Origin: an uncultured Clostridia bacterium
GTDB lineage: Bacteria > Bacillota > Clostridia > UBA1381
Length of the DNA stretch: 64,000 bases
Assembly (NCBI GenBank): GCA_934489015.1
Contig: CAKSSN010000010.1
Coordinates: 1 to 64,000 of the forward strand
Reading direction: 5' to 3'
Below are positions 9,678-18,192 of this stretch, one piece after another. The first letter of the stretch is position 1, and every line of letters begins with the position of its first letter. A program made the position numbers and the translations under genes. Under the pieces are notes generated by a model, which saw only the letters and a program-made list of their open reading frames with translations, had not been told where the DNA came from and searched no databases.

Positions 9678-10383
9678 TATCACTTTCCTCCTCACTCTCC
9701 GGATATTTTGCGGCGCAGAGAGCCGACGCGGCAACGGTTGAAATTATAATTCTCCAGCCGCTTGAAATTCCGCTCGTGACCGGTATATAGTACAAAAGCG
9801 AGCTGATTACAACCGAAACGATTATAACCGAGAGCGTTGCCCTCGACTTTTTAGCCGGCGGAACGATTATTGCGATAAACATTCCGTAAATTGCAATTCC
9901 CAGAGCGAGACGAACGCTTTCGGGGAGCGCCGAAGCTGCCGCCGCACCGAGAAATGTGCCGAGCGACCAGCCGAGATAGGGAAGAGTCATAAGCCCCATA
10001 AAGTATGTAAACGTGACGCTTCTAATCTGCTGCGCCGAAACGGCGAAAATTTCGTCTGTAATTCCGAACGACATTATAAGCCGCTTAAGAGTCGGCGTGT
10101 TTTCGTCAATTTTTTGCGACAGCGAAAGCGACATCAGCATATATCTTATATTTATAATAAAGGTCGCGAACGCAAGCTCAAACAATCCGCCGTTTGACTT
10201 GATTATTTCAAGGCCTGCAAACTGACCTGCACTTGTCAGATTTGTCATTGATATTAAAAGACCGGATATTAATGAAAGACCGTATTTTGTCGCCATCAGA
10301 CCGAAAGCGAACGAAACGGAAATATAGCCCAGACAGATAGGAATACCTGCCGCAAGTCCTCGTTTGTACTCATTAAAACGCAA
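9664..10383 (-). CDS. azlC: AzlC-family branched-chain amino acid exporter, large subunit
   Basis: This 239-residue, multi-helix membrane protein has the AzlC signature GLAAGIPICLGYISVSFAFG near the N-terminus, then SAGQFAG and ITDEIFAV. The start is taken as TTG at 10383 behind AAGGG with 8 bases spacing; upstream in-frame residues are low complexity, run through a terminator hairpin and are not part of the family. It forms a two-gene operon with azlD. A strong terminator-like hairpin at 10499-10544 on the same strand lies upstream, so azlCD may have its own promoter between 10384 and 10499, although none of good quality is obvious. Confidence 0.9.
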   Translation of the reverse strand: MRFNEYKRGLAAGIPICLGYISVSFAFGLMATKYGLSLISGLLISMTNLTSAGQFAGLEIIKSNGGLFELAFATFIINIRYMLMSLSLSQKIDENTPTLKRLIMSFGITDEIFAVSAQQIRSVTFTYFMGLMTLPYLGWSLGTFLGAAAASALPESVRLALGIAIYGMFIAIIVPPAKKSRATLSVIIVSVVISSLLYYIPVTSGISSGWRIIISTVAASALCAAKYPESEEESDNDRD

Positions 10384-10973
10384 AGAAATCACCCTTTTGT
10401 ATAGCTTTTTAAGTGTAAAATAAAATGCCCGTGCTTCAGGCGGACAATAAAAAACGCGGTTTATTTCAGGCGGGGAAGAAAAGAATTTTTTTCCGCACAA
10501 AAAAACAACGCGCCTGTTAAAATAAATTCTAAAAAACAGGCGCGCCCGCAGTAGGGGTGGCGGCAAAGCCGCCGTAATAAAACACAATCTTTTATATAAA
10601 ATTTTTATTTAATTTTTTACGGGCGCACCTGATTTTAAAATCACCGCCAATCAGCAGCAATTTATTTATGCCTAAGCAAAAATGATTTGCAGCCGCGCAG
10701 GGCGGAAGCGCTTTTTTTAAAGAATTACCGCGCGGAATAAATCCCGAACAATTTTTCTTTATAAGAAAACGCATTATGCTCCGCTGCAAATGCAATGCAC
10801 AAATTCGTTTCTAAAGTTGCCGTCTTGCCCGTTGACACCAACTTCTCAGCCAAAGATATTCAGCTGACGCAAAACTTGTCTGCCCATTAAAATCCAACAG
10901 TAAACAAAATGCAAATTCTTTTTATATAGACCGTAGCCTGCATTAAAGCCGCTCCGGGCTATTGCGTAAATTA
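10384..10973. other. Intergenic region between azlC and valS
   Basis: No gene is supported; the short open frames here lack ribosome binding sites and family features. It holds a GC-rich hairpin terminator at 10499-10544 and, near 10551-10575, a GGCGGCAAAGCCGCC palindrome. The rest is A+T-rich sequence without recognisable features. Confidence 0.6.
10499..10544 (-). terminator. Rho-independent terminator downstream of valS
   Basis: A 10-bp perfect stem, CGCGCCTGTT (10509-10518) with AACAGGCGCG (10535-10544), is followed on the minus strand by TTGTTTTTTTG. It lies 430 bases downstream of valS and 116 bases upstream of azlC. It either ends the valS transcript or guards azlCD from read-through. 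Confidence 0.75.
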
Positions 10974-13607
10974 TTAAAATGATGAGAGGGTTTCAAGAAC
11001 CTTATCAAGCATTTCCTTATATTTGACGCCCTTTTCTCTTTCGGCGTCAACAACATTTGCCGGAGCTTTGTCAACAAAGCTCTTGTTTGAAAGCTTGCCC
11101 TCAACGCGCTTTATCTCTTTTTCAAGACGCTGCTTTTCGGCAATTAAGCGCTCGATTTCCTTTTCTCTGTCAACAAGCTCGTTCATCGGCAGGAATATTT
11201 CCGCAGACGGCACAACAATATGTACTGCACCGCTGTCAACGTCCGACTTGTCGCCGGTTACGGTAACATTTTTTGCCGAAGCAAGCTTTTCAAAGAAGGA
11301 AGCTCCTTTTTTGAAAATTTCCTCTTTATCGGTTACAATTATTATGTCAGCCTTTTTTGAAGGCGGAACATTCATTTCAAGGCGTCTGTTTCTAACCGCC
11401 TTAATAGCTTCCATTATAAGCTGCATTTCTCCGGCGCTCTCTTCAAAATCAAGAGCTTTGTCATACTCCGGCCAGCTGCTTATCATAATGCTTTCTCCGT
11501 CATGGGGAAGATGAAGCCATATTTCCTCCGTGATGAAAGGCATAAACGGGTGGAGCAGCTTCATTGTGTTTGAAAGAACATATGTCAGAACATACTGAGC
11601 CGTTTTTCCGCTTTCGCTTTCTTTATCAAAGAGTCTTGTTTTAATAAGCTCGATATACCAGTCGCACAAATCGTCCCAGATGAAGCTGTAGAGATTTGAA
11701 AGCGCAACTCCGAGCTCGAAGCTGTCAAGGTTTTCTGTTACAACCTTAACCGTTTTATTGTATTTGGACAAAATCCACTTATCCGAAATTTCGAGCTTAT
11801 CGCTTTCGGGGAGTTTGATTTCGTCAATTGTCAAATTCATAAGCGCAAAGCGTGCCGCATTCCAAATCTTGTTTGCAAAATTTCTGCTTGCTTCAACGCG
11901 CTCGATGTAAAAGCGCATATCGTTTCCGGGCGCATTGCCTGTAGCAAGCGTAAAGCGGAGCGCGTCAGCGCCGTATTTGTCTATTATTTCAATCGGGTCG
12001 ATACCGTTTCCGAGCGATTTACTCATTTTTCTGCCCTGACTGTCGCGTACAAGACCGTGAATAAACACCTTTTCAAACGGCGATTTTCCCATATGCTCAA
12101 CGCCGGAGAAAATCATTCTCGCAACCCAGAAGAAAATTATATCATATCCCGTAACAAGCACGCTTGTCGGGTAGAAGTAGTCAAGATCAGCGGTTTTATC
12201 CGGCCAACCGAGCGTTGAAAACGGCCAGAGCGCAGATGAAAACCATGTATCGAGAACATCTTCATCCTGATGAACCTTGCCGCCGCACTTGGGGCAAACG
12301 GTAATATCTTCTTTAGAAACCGTTGTTTCGCCGCAGTCGTCGCAGTAAAACGCCGGTATTCTGTGACCCCACCAAAGCTGACGGGAAATACACCAGTCGA
12401 GAACGTTTTCCATCCAGTTCATATATGTTTTGCTGAAGCGTTCGGGAACAAAGCTTGTTGTGCCGTTTTTTACAACCTCAACGGCGGGCTCTGCCAAAGG
12501 CTTCATTTTAACAAACCACTGCTTTGAAATAATCGGCTCAACCGTTGTTCCGCAGCGGTAGCAAGTCCCGACATTGTGGCTGTGCGGCTCAACCTTAACC
12601 AAAAGACCGAGCTCGTCAAGCTCCTTAACCATTTCGCGCCTTGCGTCGTATCTGTCCATGCCCTCATATTTTCCGGCATAGTGATTGAGCGTTGCGTCAT
12701 CGTTCATAACCTTTATCTGTTCGAGGTTATGGCGCTTGCCGACTTCAAAGTCGTTCGGGTCGTGAGCCGGAGTTATTTTAACGCAGCCCGTACCGAATTC
12801 CTTATCAACATATTCGTCCGCAATAACGGGAATTTCCCTGTTTACAAGAGGGAGTATAAGCGTTTTGCCGACCAGGTTTTTATATCTTTCATCATCGGGA
12901 TTAACCGCAACGGCAGTATCGCCGAAAAGCGTTTCCGGGCGAGTTGTTGCTATAACAACATAATCGTCCGAGTCCTTCAGATAATACTTAATGTGCCAGA
13001 AAAAACCGTCCTGCTCCTCGTGCTCAACCTCAGCGTCGGAAAGAGCCGTAGCGCAGTGAGGACACCAGTTAATAATTCTTGAGCCCTGATAAATAAACCC
13101 TTTATTGTAAAGGTTTACAAAAACTTCTCTTACAGCCTTTGAGCAGCCCTCGTCCATTGTAAAGCGCTCTCTGTCCCAATCGCATGAAGAACCGATTTTT
13201 TTAAGCTGATTTATAATTCTGTCGCCGAATTTCTTTTTCCAGTCCCATACTCTTTCAAGAAATTTTTCGCGGCCGAGATCATATCTTGTAAGACCCTCGT
13301 TTACTCTCAGAGCCTCCTCAACCTTTATCTGCGTTGCAATTCCGGCATGATCCGTTCCGGGAACCCAGAGCGCCGCATAGCCCTGCATACGCTTATATCT
13401 TATTAAAATATCCTGAAGCGTTTCGTCAAGAGCGTGACCCATGTGGAGCTGACCCGTGACGTTCGGCGGGGGGATAACTATTGTAAACGGTTTTTTATCT
13501 TTATCGGGCTCGGCATGAAAATAACCTTTTTCCATCCAGTTTTTATAAAGCTTATCTTCAAACTCTGCCGGATTATATGTTTTTGCGATATTTTTGTTTT
13601 CTTCCAA
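10974..13607 (-). CDS. valS: Valyl-tRNA synthetase
   Basis: ValS charges tRNA-Val with valine. The HIGH-type motif HMGHAL follows PPPNVTGQL near residue 48. Editing-domain motifs such as TTRPETLFGDTAV lie around residue 225, paired Cys-x-x-Cys zinc knuckles occur twice, and the KMSKSLGNG motif is near residue 530. A C-terminal coiled-coil arm rich in Lys and Glu ends the protein, as in bacterial ValS. The full length of about 877 residues is normal. I prefer the TTG at 13607: AAAGG sits 9 bases upstream, whereas it directly abuts the ATG at 13616. No T-box consensus (AGGGTGG) is present in the leader, so regulation seems not to be tRNA-sensing in the usual way. Confidence 0.95.
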   Translation of the reverse strand: MEENKNIAKTYNPAEFEDKLYKNWMEKGYFHAEPDKDKKPFTIVIPPPNVTGQLHMGHALDETLQDILIRYKRMQGYAALWVPGTDHAGIATQIKVEEALRVNEGLTRYDLGREKFLERVWDWKKKFGDRIINQLKKIGSSCDWDRERFTMDEGCSKAVREVFVNLYNKGFIYQGSRIINWCPHCATALSDAEVEHEEQDGFFWHIKYYLKDSDDYVVIATTRPETLFGDTAVAVNPDDERYKNLVGKTLILPLVNREIPVIADEYVDKEFGTGCVKITPAHDPNDFEVGKRHNLEQIKVMNDDATLNHYAGKYEGMDRYDARREMVKELDELGLLVKVEPHSHNVGTCYRCGTTVEPIISKQWFVKMKPLAEPAVEVVKNGTTSFVPERFSKTYMNWMENVLDWCISRQLWWGHRIPAFYCDDCGETTVSKEDITVCPKCGGKVHQDEDVLDTWFSSALWPFSTLGWPDKTADLDYFYPTSVLVTGYDIIFFWVARMIFSGVEHMGKSPFEKVFIHGLVRDSQGRKMSKSLGNGIDPIEIIDKYGADALRFTLATGNAPGNDMRFYIERVEASRNFANKIWNAARFALMNLTIDEIKLPESDKLEISDKWILSKYNKTVKVVTENLDSFELGVALSNLYSFIWDDLCDWYIELIKTRLFDKESESGKTAQYVLTYVLSNTMKLLHPFMPFITEEIWLHLPHDGESIMISSWPEYDKALDFEESAGEMQLIMEAIKAVRNRRLEMNVPPSKKADIIIVTDKEEIFKKGASFFEKLASAKNVTVTGDKSDVDSGAVHIVVPSAEIFLPMNELVDREKEIERLIAEKQRLEKEIKRVEGKLSNKSFVDKAPANVVDAEREKGVKYKEMLDKVLETLSSF

Positions 13608-13686
13608 ATTGAACATCCTTTCGGCTAAATGCCCTGCGCAAAAAAAGAATGCAGGGACGGGAAAGCGTATTGCTCCCGATAATAAT

Positions 13687-13715
13687 ATTATGACATCCTT
13701 TTTGCGATTTGTCAA
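13687..13715 (-). promoter_or_regulatory. valS promoter
   Basis: On the minus strand TTGACA (13710-13715) and CATAAT (13687-13692) are 17 bases apart. The predicted leader of about 75 bases carries two small hairpins (13658-13678 and 13631-13656) before valS, neither followed by a T tract. Confidence 0.7.
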
Positions 13716-13814
13716 GTGATTTTTAATATTTTTTTATTAAGTATGTATATTGCACAAAAATAATAATCAAATATTGACAAATACACCACAAAGGAGCTGT
13801 AAAACTTTGAAAAA

Positions 13815-13883
13815 AGACAAAAAAAGAGCATACGCGGTCGCACGGCTGCAGTTGCGTATCCTCTTTCTTCGATGAATGAATGT
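13815..13883 (-). ncRNA. Candidate small RNA between typA and valS
   Basis: A perfect consensus promoter at 13890-13918 is followed within about 15 bases by a long hairpin with arms AAAGAGGATACGC and GCGTATGCTCTTT (13823-13866, one internal G-G mismatch) and then TTTTTTTG. This predicts a transcript of about 65-70 bases that is almost all hairpin. It ends well before the separate valS promoter, so it is not simply the valS leader. No matching RNA family was recognised, and no convincing leader peptide is present. Confidence 0.5.
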
Positions 13884-13889
13884 AAGGCT

Positions 13890-13918
13890 ATTATATCATC
13901 CGTTCGCATTTTTGTCAA
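13890..13918 (-). promoter_or_regulatory. Consensus promoter of the candidate small RNA
   Basis: TTGACA (13913-13918) and TATAAT (13890-13895) on the minus strand are separated by exactly 17 bases, a perfect match to the vegetative sigma consensus. Confidence 0.8.
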
Positions 13919-14030
13919 GGCCTAAAAACAAATTTGTTCTATTTGACGGATTTTTGTTGGCAAAATGCATATTTAATATGAGTATATAATGAAAATTACG
14001 TGCAAAAGTACATATTTTAAAAAAAGGCTA

Positions 14031-14059
14031 TTGTAAATTATGGCGAAAAATTATATAAT
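14031..14059 (+). promoter_or_regulatory. typA promoter
   Basis: TTGTAA (14031-14036) and TATAAT (14054-14059) lie 17 bases apart, about 50 bases upstream of the typA start. Confidence 0.65.
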
Positions 14060-14115
14060 ATAAAAGATGTGGCGCTTTTTCGCCGATTTATTAACGTTTG
14101 TTAGGGGTAGAAAAA

Positions 14116-15945
14116 ATGATTGACAGAAAAAACATAAGAAATATCGCAATTATAGCTCACGTAGATCACGGTAAAACGACGCTTGTTGACGCAATGCTCG
14201 CTCAGAGCGGAACGTTTCGCGAAAATGAGCAGGTCGAGGAGCGAGTGATGGACTCGAATGACATTGAGCGCGAGAGAGGAATAACAATCCTTGCGAAAAA
14301 CACTTCTCTTATGTATAACGGAGTTAAGATAAATATAGTTGACACGCCGGGTCACGCGGATTTCGGCGGCGAGGTTGAGCGCGGACTCGAAATGGTTGAC
14401 GGCGTTTTGCTGCTCGTTGACGCATTTGAGGGATGTATGCCGCAGACGCGTTTTGTGCTTTCAAAGGCGCTTGCGCTTAATTTGCAGCCGATTATAGTTG
14501 TGAACAAGGTTGACAGGCCGAATGCGCGTCCTTACGAGGTTGTGGACGAAGTTCTGGAGCTTTTCATTGATTTGGGAGCGACGGAGGAGCAGCTCGACAC
14601 GCCGGTAATTTACGCGTCGGGGCGTGACGGCTGGGCTACTGCGGAATATAATCCGGAAAGGCCGAACAAGGATTTAAAGGAGCTTTTCGAACTTATAGTA
14701 AATTCAATTCCGTGCCCGGACTGCGACGATGACGGACCTTTTCAGATGCTTGTTTCAAACATAGATTATGACGAGTATACGGGCAGAATAGCTGTCGGAA
14801 AAATTCAGCGCGGAAGCATTGAAACGGGCAAGAGAATTGCAATCTGCCGCGAGGACGGAAAGACGGATTACGGCAAGGTTACAAAGCTTTACACATTTGA
14901 CGGGCTTTCGAAAAAGACGATGGATAAGGTTTTTGCCGGAGATATGGTTGCAATTTCGGGAATTGCGGACGTTAATATAGGTGAAACGCTCTGCGACCCC
15001 GAAAACATAGATCCGCTGCCGTTTGTTAAGATAGACGAGCCTGTTTTGTCAATGACATTCAGCGTAAACGACAGTCCGTTTGCCGGAAAAGAGGGCAAAT
15101 TTGTAACGTCGCGTCATCTGCGCGAGCGCCTTTTCAGAGAGCTTGACTCGAATGTTGCGCTCAGAGTTGCGGAAACGGACAGCACGGAGTCGTTTATCGT
15201 GTCGGGGCGCGGTGAGCTTCATCTTTCTGTGCTTATCGAAAATATGCGCCGCGAGGGATACGAGTTCCAGGTATCAAATCCGGTTGTTATATATAAGATG
15301 ATAGACGGCGTGAAATGCGAGCCGATCGAGAGAATGACGGTTGATGTGCCGGACGAATATACGGGCGTTGTTATGGACGGCGCCGTTGCAAGAATGGGTC
15401 AGCTTACGAATATGGAGCCGACGGCGCAGAATTATACAAGGCTTGAGTTTTTAATTCCCTCGCGCGGACTTATCGGCTACAGAAACGAGCTTTTGACCGC
15501 AACAAAGGGAACGGGAATTGTAAACAGTATACTTGAAAAATATGAGCCGTTTAAGGGAGGCTATTCGGGCAGATCGCGCGGAACGCTTGTCGCTTGGGAG
15601 GACGGCGTTACGATAACGTACGGACTTTATAACGCGCAGGAGCGCGGAACGCTTTTTGTCGGTCCTGGCGTTAAGGTTTACGAGGGCATGATTGTCGGAG
15701 AAAACGCGAGAGTTGAGGACGTTGCGGTTAATGTCTGCAAGAAAAAACACGCTACAAATACGCGTGCGTCCGGATCCGATGACGCGCTGCGCCTTGTGCC
15801 GCCGCGTACACTCAGCCTTGAAGAGTGCCTTGAATTTATTGATGAGGACGAGCTTTTGGAGGTTACGCCCGAAAGCCTGCGTATGAGAAAGAGGATTTTG
15901 AATACCGAGCTTAGAGGTAAGGCAAAGTTTCGGAAGCAGTCGTAA
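14116..15945 (+). CDS. typA: Ribosome-associated GTPase TypA/BipA
   Basis: TypA is a translational GTPase of the EF-G type that binds ribosomes and helps 50S assembly and growth under stress. The G1 motif AHVDHGKTT is near residue 14, DTPGHADF near 77 and NKVDRPNA near 131. A C-terminal TypA-specific region includes IPSRGLIGYRNELLTATKG near residue 454. The length of 609 residues is normal. The ATG at 14116 follows AGGGG at good spacing; the TTG at 14098 is too close to its upstream sequence. It appears monocistronic, with a divergent small RNA/valS upstream and repeats downstream. Confidence 0.96.
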   Translation: MIDRKNIRNIAIIAHVDHGKTTLVDAMLAQSGTFRENEQVEERVMDSNDIERERGITILAKNTSLMYNGVKINIVDTPGHADFGGEVERGLEMVDGVLLLVDAFEGCMPQTRFVLSKALALNLQPIIVVNKVDRPNARPYEVVDEVLELFIDLGATEEQLDTPVIYASGRDGWATAEYNPERPNKDLKELFELIVNSIPCPDCDDDGPFQMLVSNIDYDEYTGRIAVGKIQRGSIETGKRIAICREDGKTDYGKVTKLYTFDGLSKKTMDKVFAGDMVAISGIADVNIGETLCDPENIDPLPFVKIDEPVLSMTFSVNDSPFAGKEGKFVTSRHLRERLFRELDSNVALRVAETDSTESFIVSGRGELHLSVLIENMRREGYEFQVSNPVVIYKMIDGVKCEPIERMTVDVPDEYTGVVMDGAVARMGQLTNMEPTAQNYTRLEFLIPSRGLIGYRNELLTATKGTGIVNSILEKYEPFKGGYSGRSRGTLVAWEDGVTITYGLYNAQERGTLFVGPGVKVYEGMIVGENARVEDVAVNVCKKKHATNTRASGSDDALRLVPPRTLSLEECLEFIDEDELLEVTPESLRMRKRILNTELRGKAKFRKQS

Positions 15946-15958
15946 TGCATAATTTTTG

Positions 15959-16240
15959 CGCTGTCCGGTTTGGCTAAAAGGTGTTGACTTATGAATAGGT
16001 TTGACTTTCTTGCTGTGTTGTTTTGCGGTGGGAAGTTAATTCATGGTTTCTGTGCTGTTCGGTTTGCTTGCAAGGTGTTGGCTTATGAATAGGTTTGACT
16101 TTCTTGCTGTGTTGTTTTGCGGTGGGAAGTTAATTCATGGTTTCTGTGCTGTTCGGTTTGCTTGCAAGGTGTTGGCTTATGAATAGGTTTGACTCTCTTG
16201 CTGTGTTGTTTCGCGGTGGGAAGTTAATTCATAATGCTTA
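15959..16240. repeat. Three tandem copies of a 94-bp unit
   Basis: The unit contains ATGAATAGGTTTGACT and GGGAAGTTAATTCAT. Its ATGAATAGG anchor starts at 15991, 16085 and 16179, exactly 94 bp apart. A related sequence in reverse orientation lies near 9175-9230. No coding signal is seen. Confidence 0.85.
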
Positions 16241-17187
16241 ATTTCTGTGCTGCTGGGGCTGCCTGTAATGTGTTGACTTAATGCAATATAAATTTGTTTG
16301 CTCTGTAGGGGCGGGGCTCTGCTCCGCCCGCTGATTTAACTTCATCCCTCAGTCAGCTACGCTGACAGCTCCCTTCAAAAGGAGCCTTTTGCTTGGGTAA
16401 GTGTATCGGGTGGATGAAAGATTGCTTGGAAAGAGTGGCTTTAGATTTAATACTTGCGAGCGTTTGTTGTTTTTGCAATATTATTTGTTTGCTCTGTAGG
16501 GGCGGATATTATTCGCCCGTTGATTTAGCACTTGCGACTGTTTGCTATTTTTGCAATATTCTTTGCTTGCTTCGTAGGGGCGGGGCTCTGCTCCGCCCGC
16601 TGATTTAACACTTGCGAATGTTTGCTATTTTGCAATATTCTTTGCTTGCTTCGTAGGGGCGGATATTATCCGCCCGCTTTAATAACACTTTCGGATTTTA
16701 TTTATTAGCGACAATTTCGGATTGCAAAAGCCTCCATCCTTGAGGGAGTCAGGCCGCGTTAGCGGTGGAAGGAGTAAAAATCCAACATTACAATTATTTT
16801 GAAATTGACTGAAATGTGATATGTTGATATTACGTATTTTCTCGTCATTTACAGGTGTTCTTTTGTGCGACAAAAGAACCAAAACCGCCGGAAGCTTAAG
16901 TACCTCCCGGGCCCTGAACCGCTTGGGGCACGCCCCAAGACCCCATGCAAGCGTATGTTTTTCAGAATTGCAAAATTTATCGCAGACCAACGCGGCAAGG
17001 GAAAGTTAAATTCTGAATGTGATATGTTCGGAATTTACCGCAGCGATGCATACGCCGCTGCTACATTTTTGTATGGCAAGCTAATATATCAGATAAATTC
17101 AAGCAAGTGCTATTTACCGCAGCGATACGTAAAGTCGTTGCCACTTTTAGATATGGCAAAGCAAGCTATTTGACAAAGTAAAATAAT
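16241..17187. repeat. Mixed repeat array before the AEC transporter gene
   Basis: No gene is supported. It contains a CTCAGTCAGC two-hairpin repeat near 16340-16386, four short palindromic units at about 100-bp spacing (16300-16680), a CCTCCATC...GGAAGGAG-type repeat near 16730-16776, a 210-bp four-hairpin element at 16854-17064 and a partial repeat of its last hairpin near 17110-17140. Confidence 0.75.
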
Positions 17188-17232
17188 TTGAATGTACACA
17201 TACATAATTTAAGCGGAAAGGAGCGGAAAACA

Positions 17233-18162
17233 TTGGAATATGCACTTACAATACTTGCGCGAGTGGGCGTTATGTTTCTGCTCATGGCGGTAGGATTTGG
17301 AATGTATAAAACCGGAATAATGAGCGAAGAGGGGAGAATGCAGCTTTCAAAAATAGTTTTGAAGCTTGTTTGTCCTGTGCTCATCTTCATGGCATATCAG
17401 ACAGAGGCAACGCCGGAGCTTTTGGGCGGACTTTTCTGGTCGTTTCTGCTGTCGTTTGTTTCGGTTGCTGTCGGTATAGTAATTTCGCGCCTTGTTGTCG
17501 GCAAAAATAACGCAAATGCGGCAATAAACCGCTTCAGCATTGCCTATTCAAACTGCGCCTTTGTCGGAATACCGCTCGTGTCGGGGATTTTCGGCAGCGA
17601 GGGCGTGTTTTATGTTACGAGCTATATAACAATGTTTAATCTGTTTGTGTGGTCGCTCGGCGTTATGGATATAAGGGGCGAGAAGAGCATAAAGGAGTTT
17701 TTGAAGTCGCTTCTGTCGCCGACAATCCTTGCGGTTGTTGCAGGGCTGATATTTTTTGCGTTCGGAATAATGCTGCCGAGCGTTCCGGCGGAAGCGCTTA
17801 ATTATATTTCGTCGCTTAACACGCCGCTTGCGATGTTCATTGCCGGCGCAACGGTTGCCGACTCGGATATTTTTCGCGCAATCAGAAATCCGTCAGTGCT
17901 TTGGTCGTGTTTCGGAAAGCTTGTTTTGCTGCCTGTCGTGATGATGTTTTTGTTTAAGCTTTTTCCTGTGCCGTCAGAGGTTGTTTTTATAACAGTTGTT
18001 ATAGCAACAGCCTGCCCGACCGCTACAATAGGAACGCTTTTCGCGCTTGAATATGGTAAAAATGCGGTTTACGCTGCGGAGGTTTTCGCACTTTCAACAC
18101 TTCTTTCCGGCGTTACAATGCCGCTTGTTGTCGTGCTTTCACAGTGGGTTTTTAATCTTTGA
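17233..18162 (+). CDS. AEC (auxin efflux carrier) family transporter
   Basis: This protein of about 309 residues has ten predicted membrane helices and is of the AEC family, which in bacteria includes malate and other organic-acid permeases. Two structural halves are visible, each ending in a glycine/proline-rich broken helix: SNCAFVGIPLVSGIFG near residue 98 and ATACPTATIGTLFALEYG near 258. The TTG at 17233 is chosen since AAAGGAG lies 9 bases upstream and the preceding in-frame residues are hydrophilic and unlike the family. It stands alone between repeat regions and is closed by a terminator immediately after its stop. The substrate cannot be told from sequence. Confidence 0.88.
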   Translation: MEYALTILARVGVMFLLMAVGFGMYKTGIMSEEGRMQLSKIVLKLVCPVLIFMAYQTEATPELLGGLFWSFLLSFVSVAVGIVISRLVVGKNNANAAINRFSIAYSNCAFVGIPLVSGIFGSEGVFYVTSYITMFNLFVWSLGVMDIRGEKSIKEFLKSLLSPTILAVVAGLIFFAFGIMLPSVPAEALNYISSLNTPLAMFIAGATVADSDIFRAIRNPSVLWSCFGKLVLLPVVMMFLFKLFPVPSEVVFITVVIATACPTATIGTLFALEYGKNAVYAAEVFALSTLLSGVTMPLVVVLSQWVFNL

Positions 18163-18192
18163 TTTGTAACGCTTACAAATTTTTATTTTTTA
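18162..18192 (+). terminator. Terminator of the AEC transporter gene
   Basis: ATTTGTA (18162-18168) pairs with TACAAAT (18174-18180) over a five-base loop, followed by TTTTATTTTTT. The stem overlaps the stop codon. Confidence 0.7.

Noticed and set aside
10592..10795. 67-residue open frame on the minus strand
   Set aside because: No ribosome binding site and no protein-like pattern; it lies in the valS 3' region.
13616..13715. T-box riboswitch before valS
   Set aside because: No AGGGTGG T-box sequence and no specifier-loop-like layout; only two small hairpins.
13823..13912. Leader peptide with Val codons controlling valS
   Set aside because: The frame through the hairpin is not Val-rich and has no binding site, and valS has its own promoter downstream.
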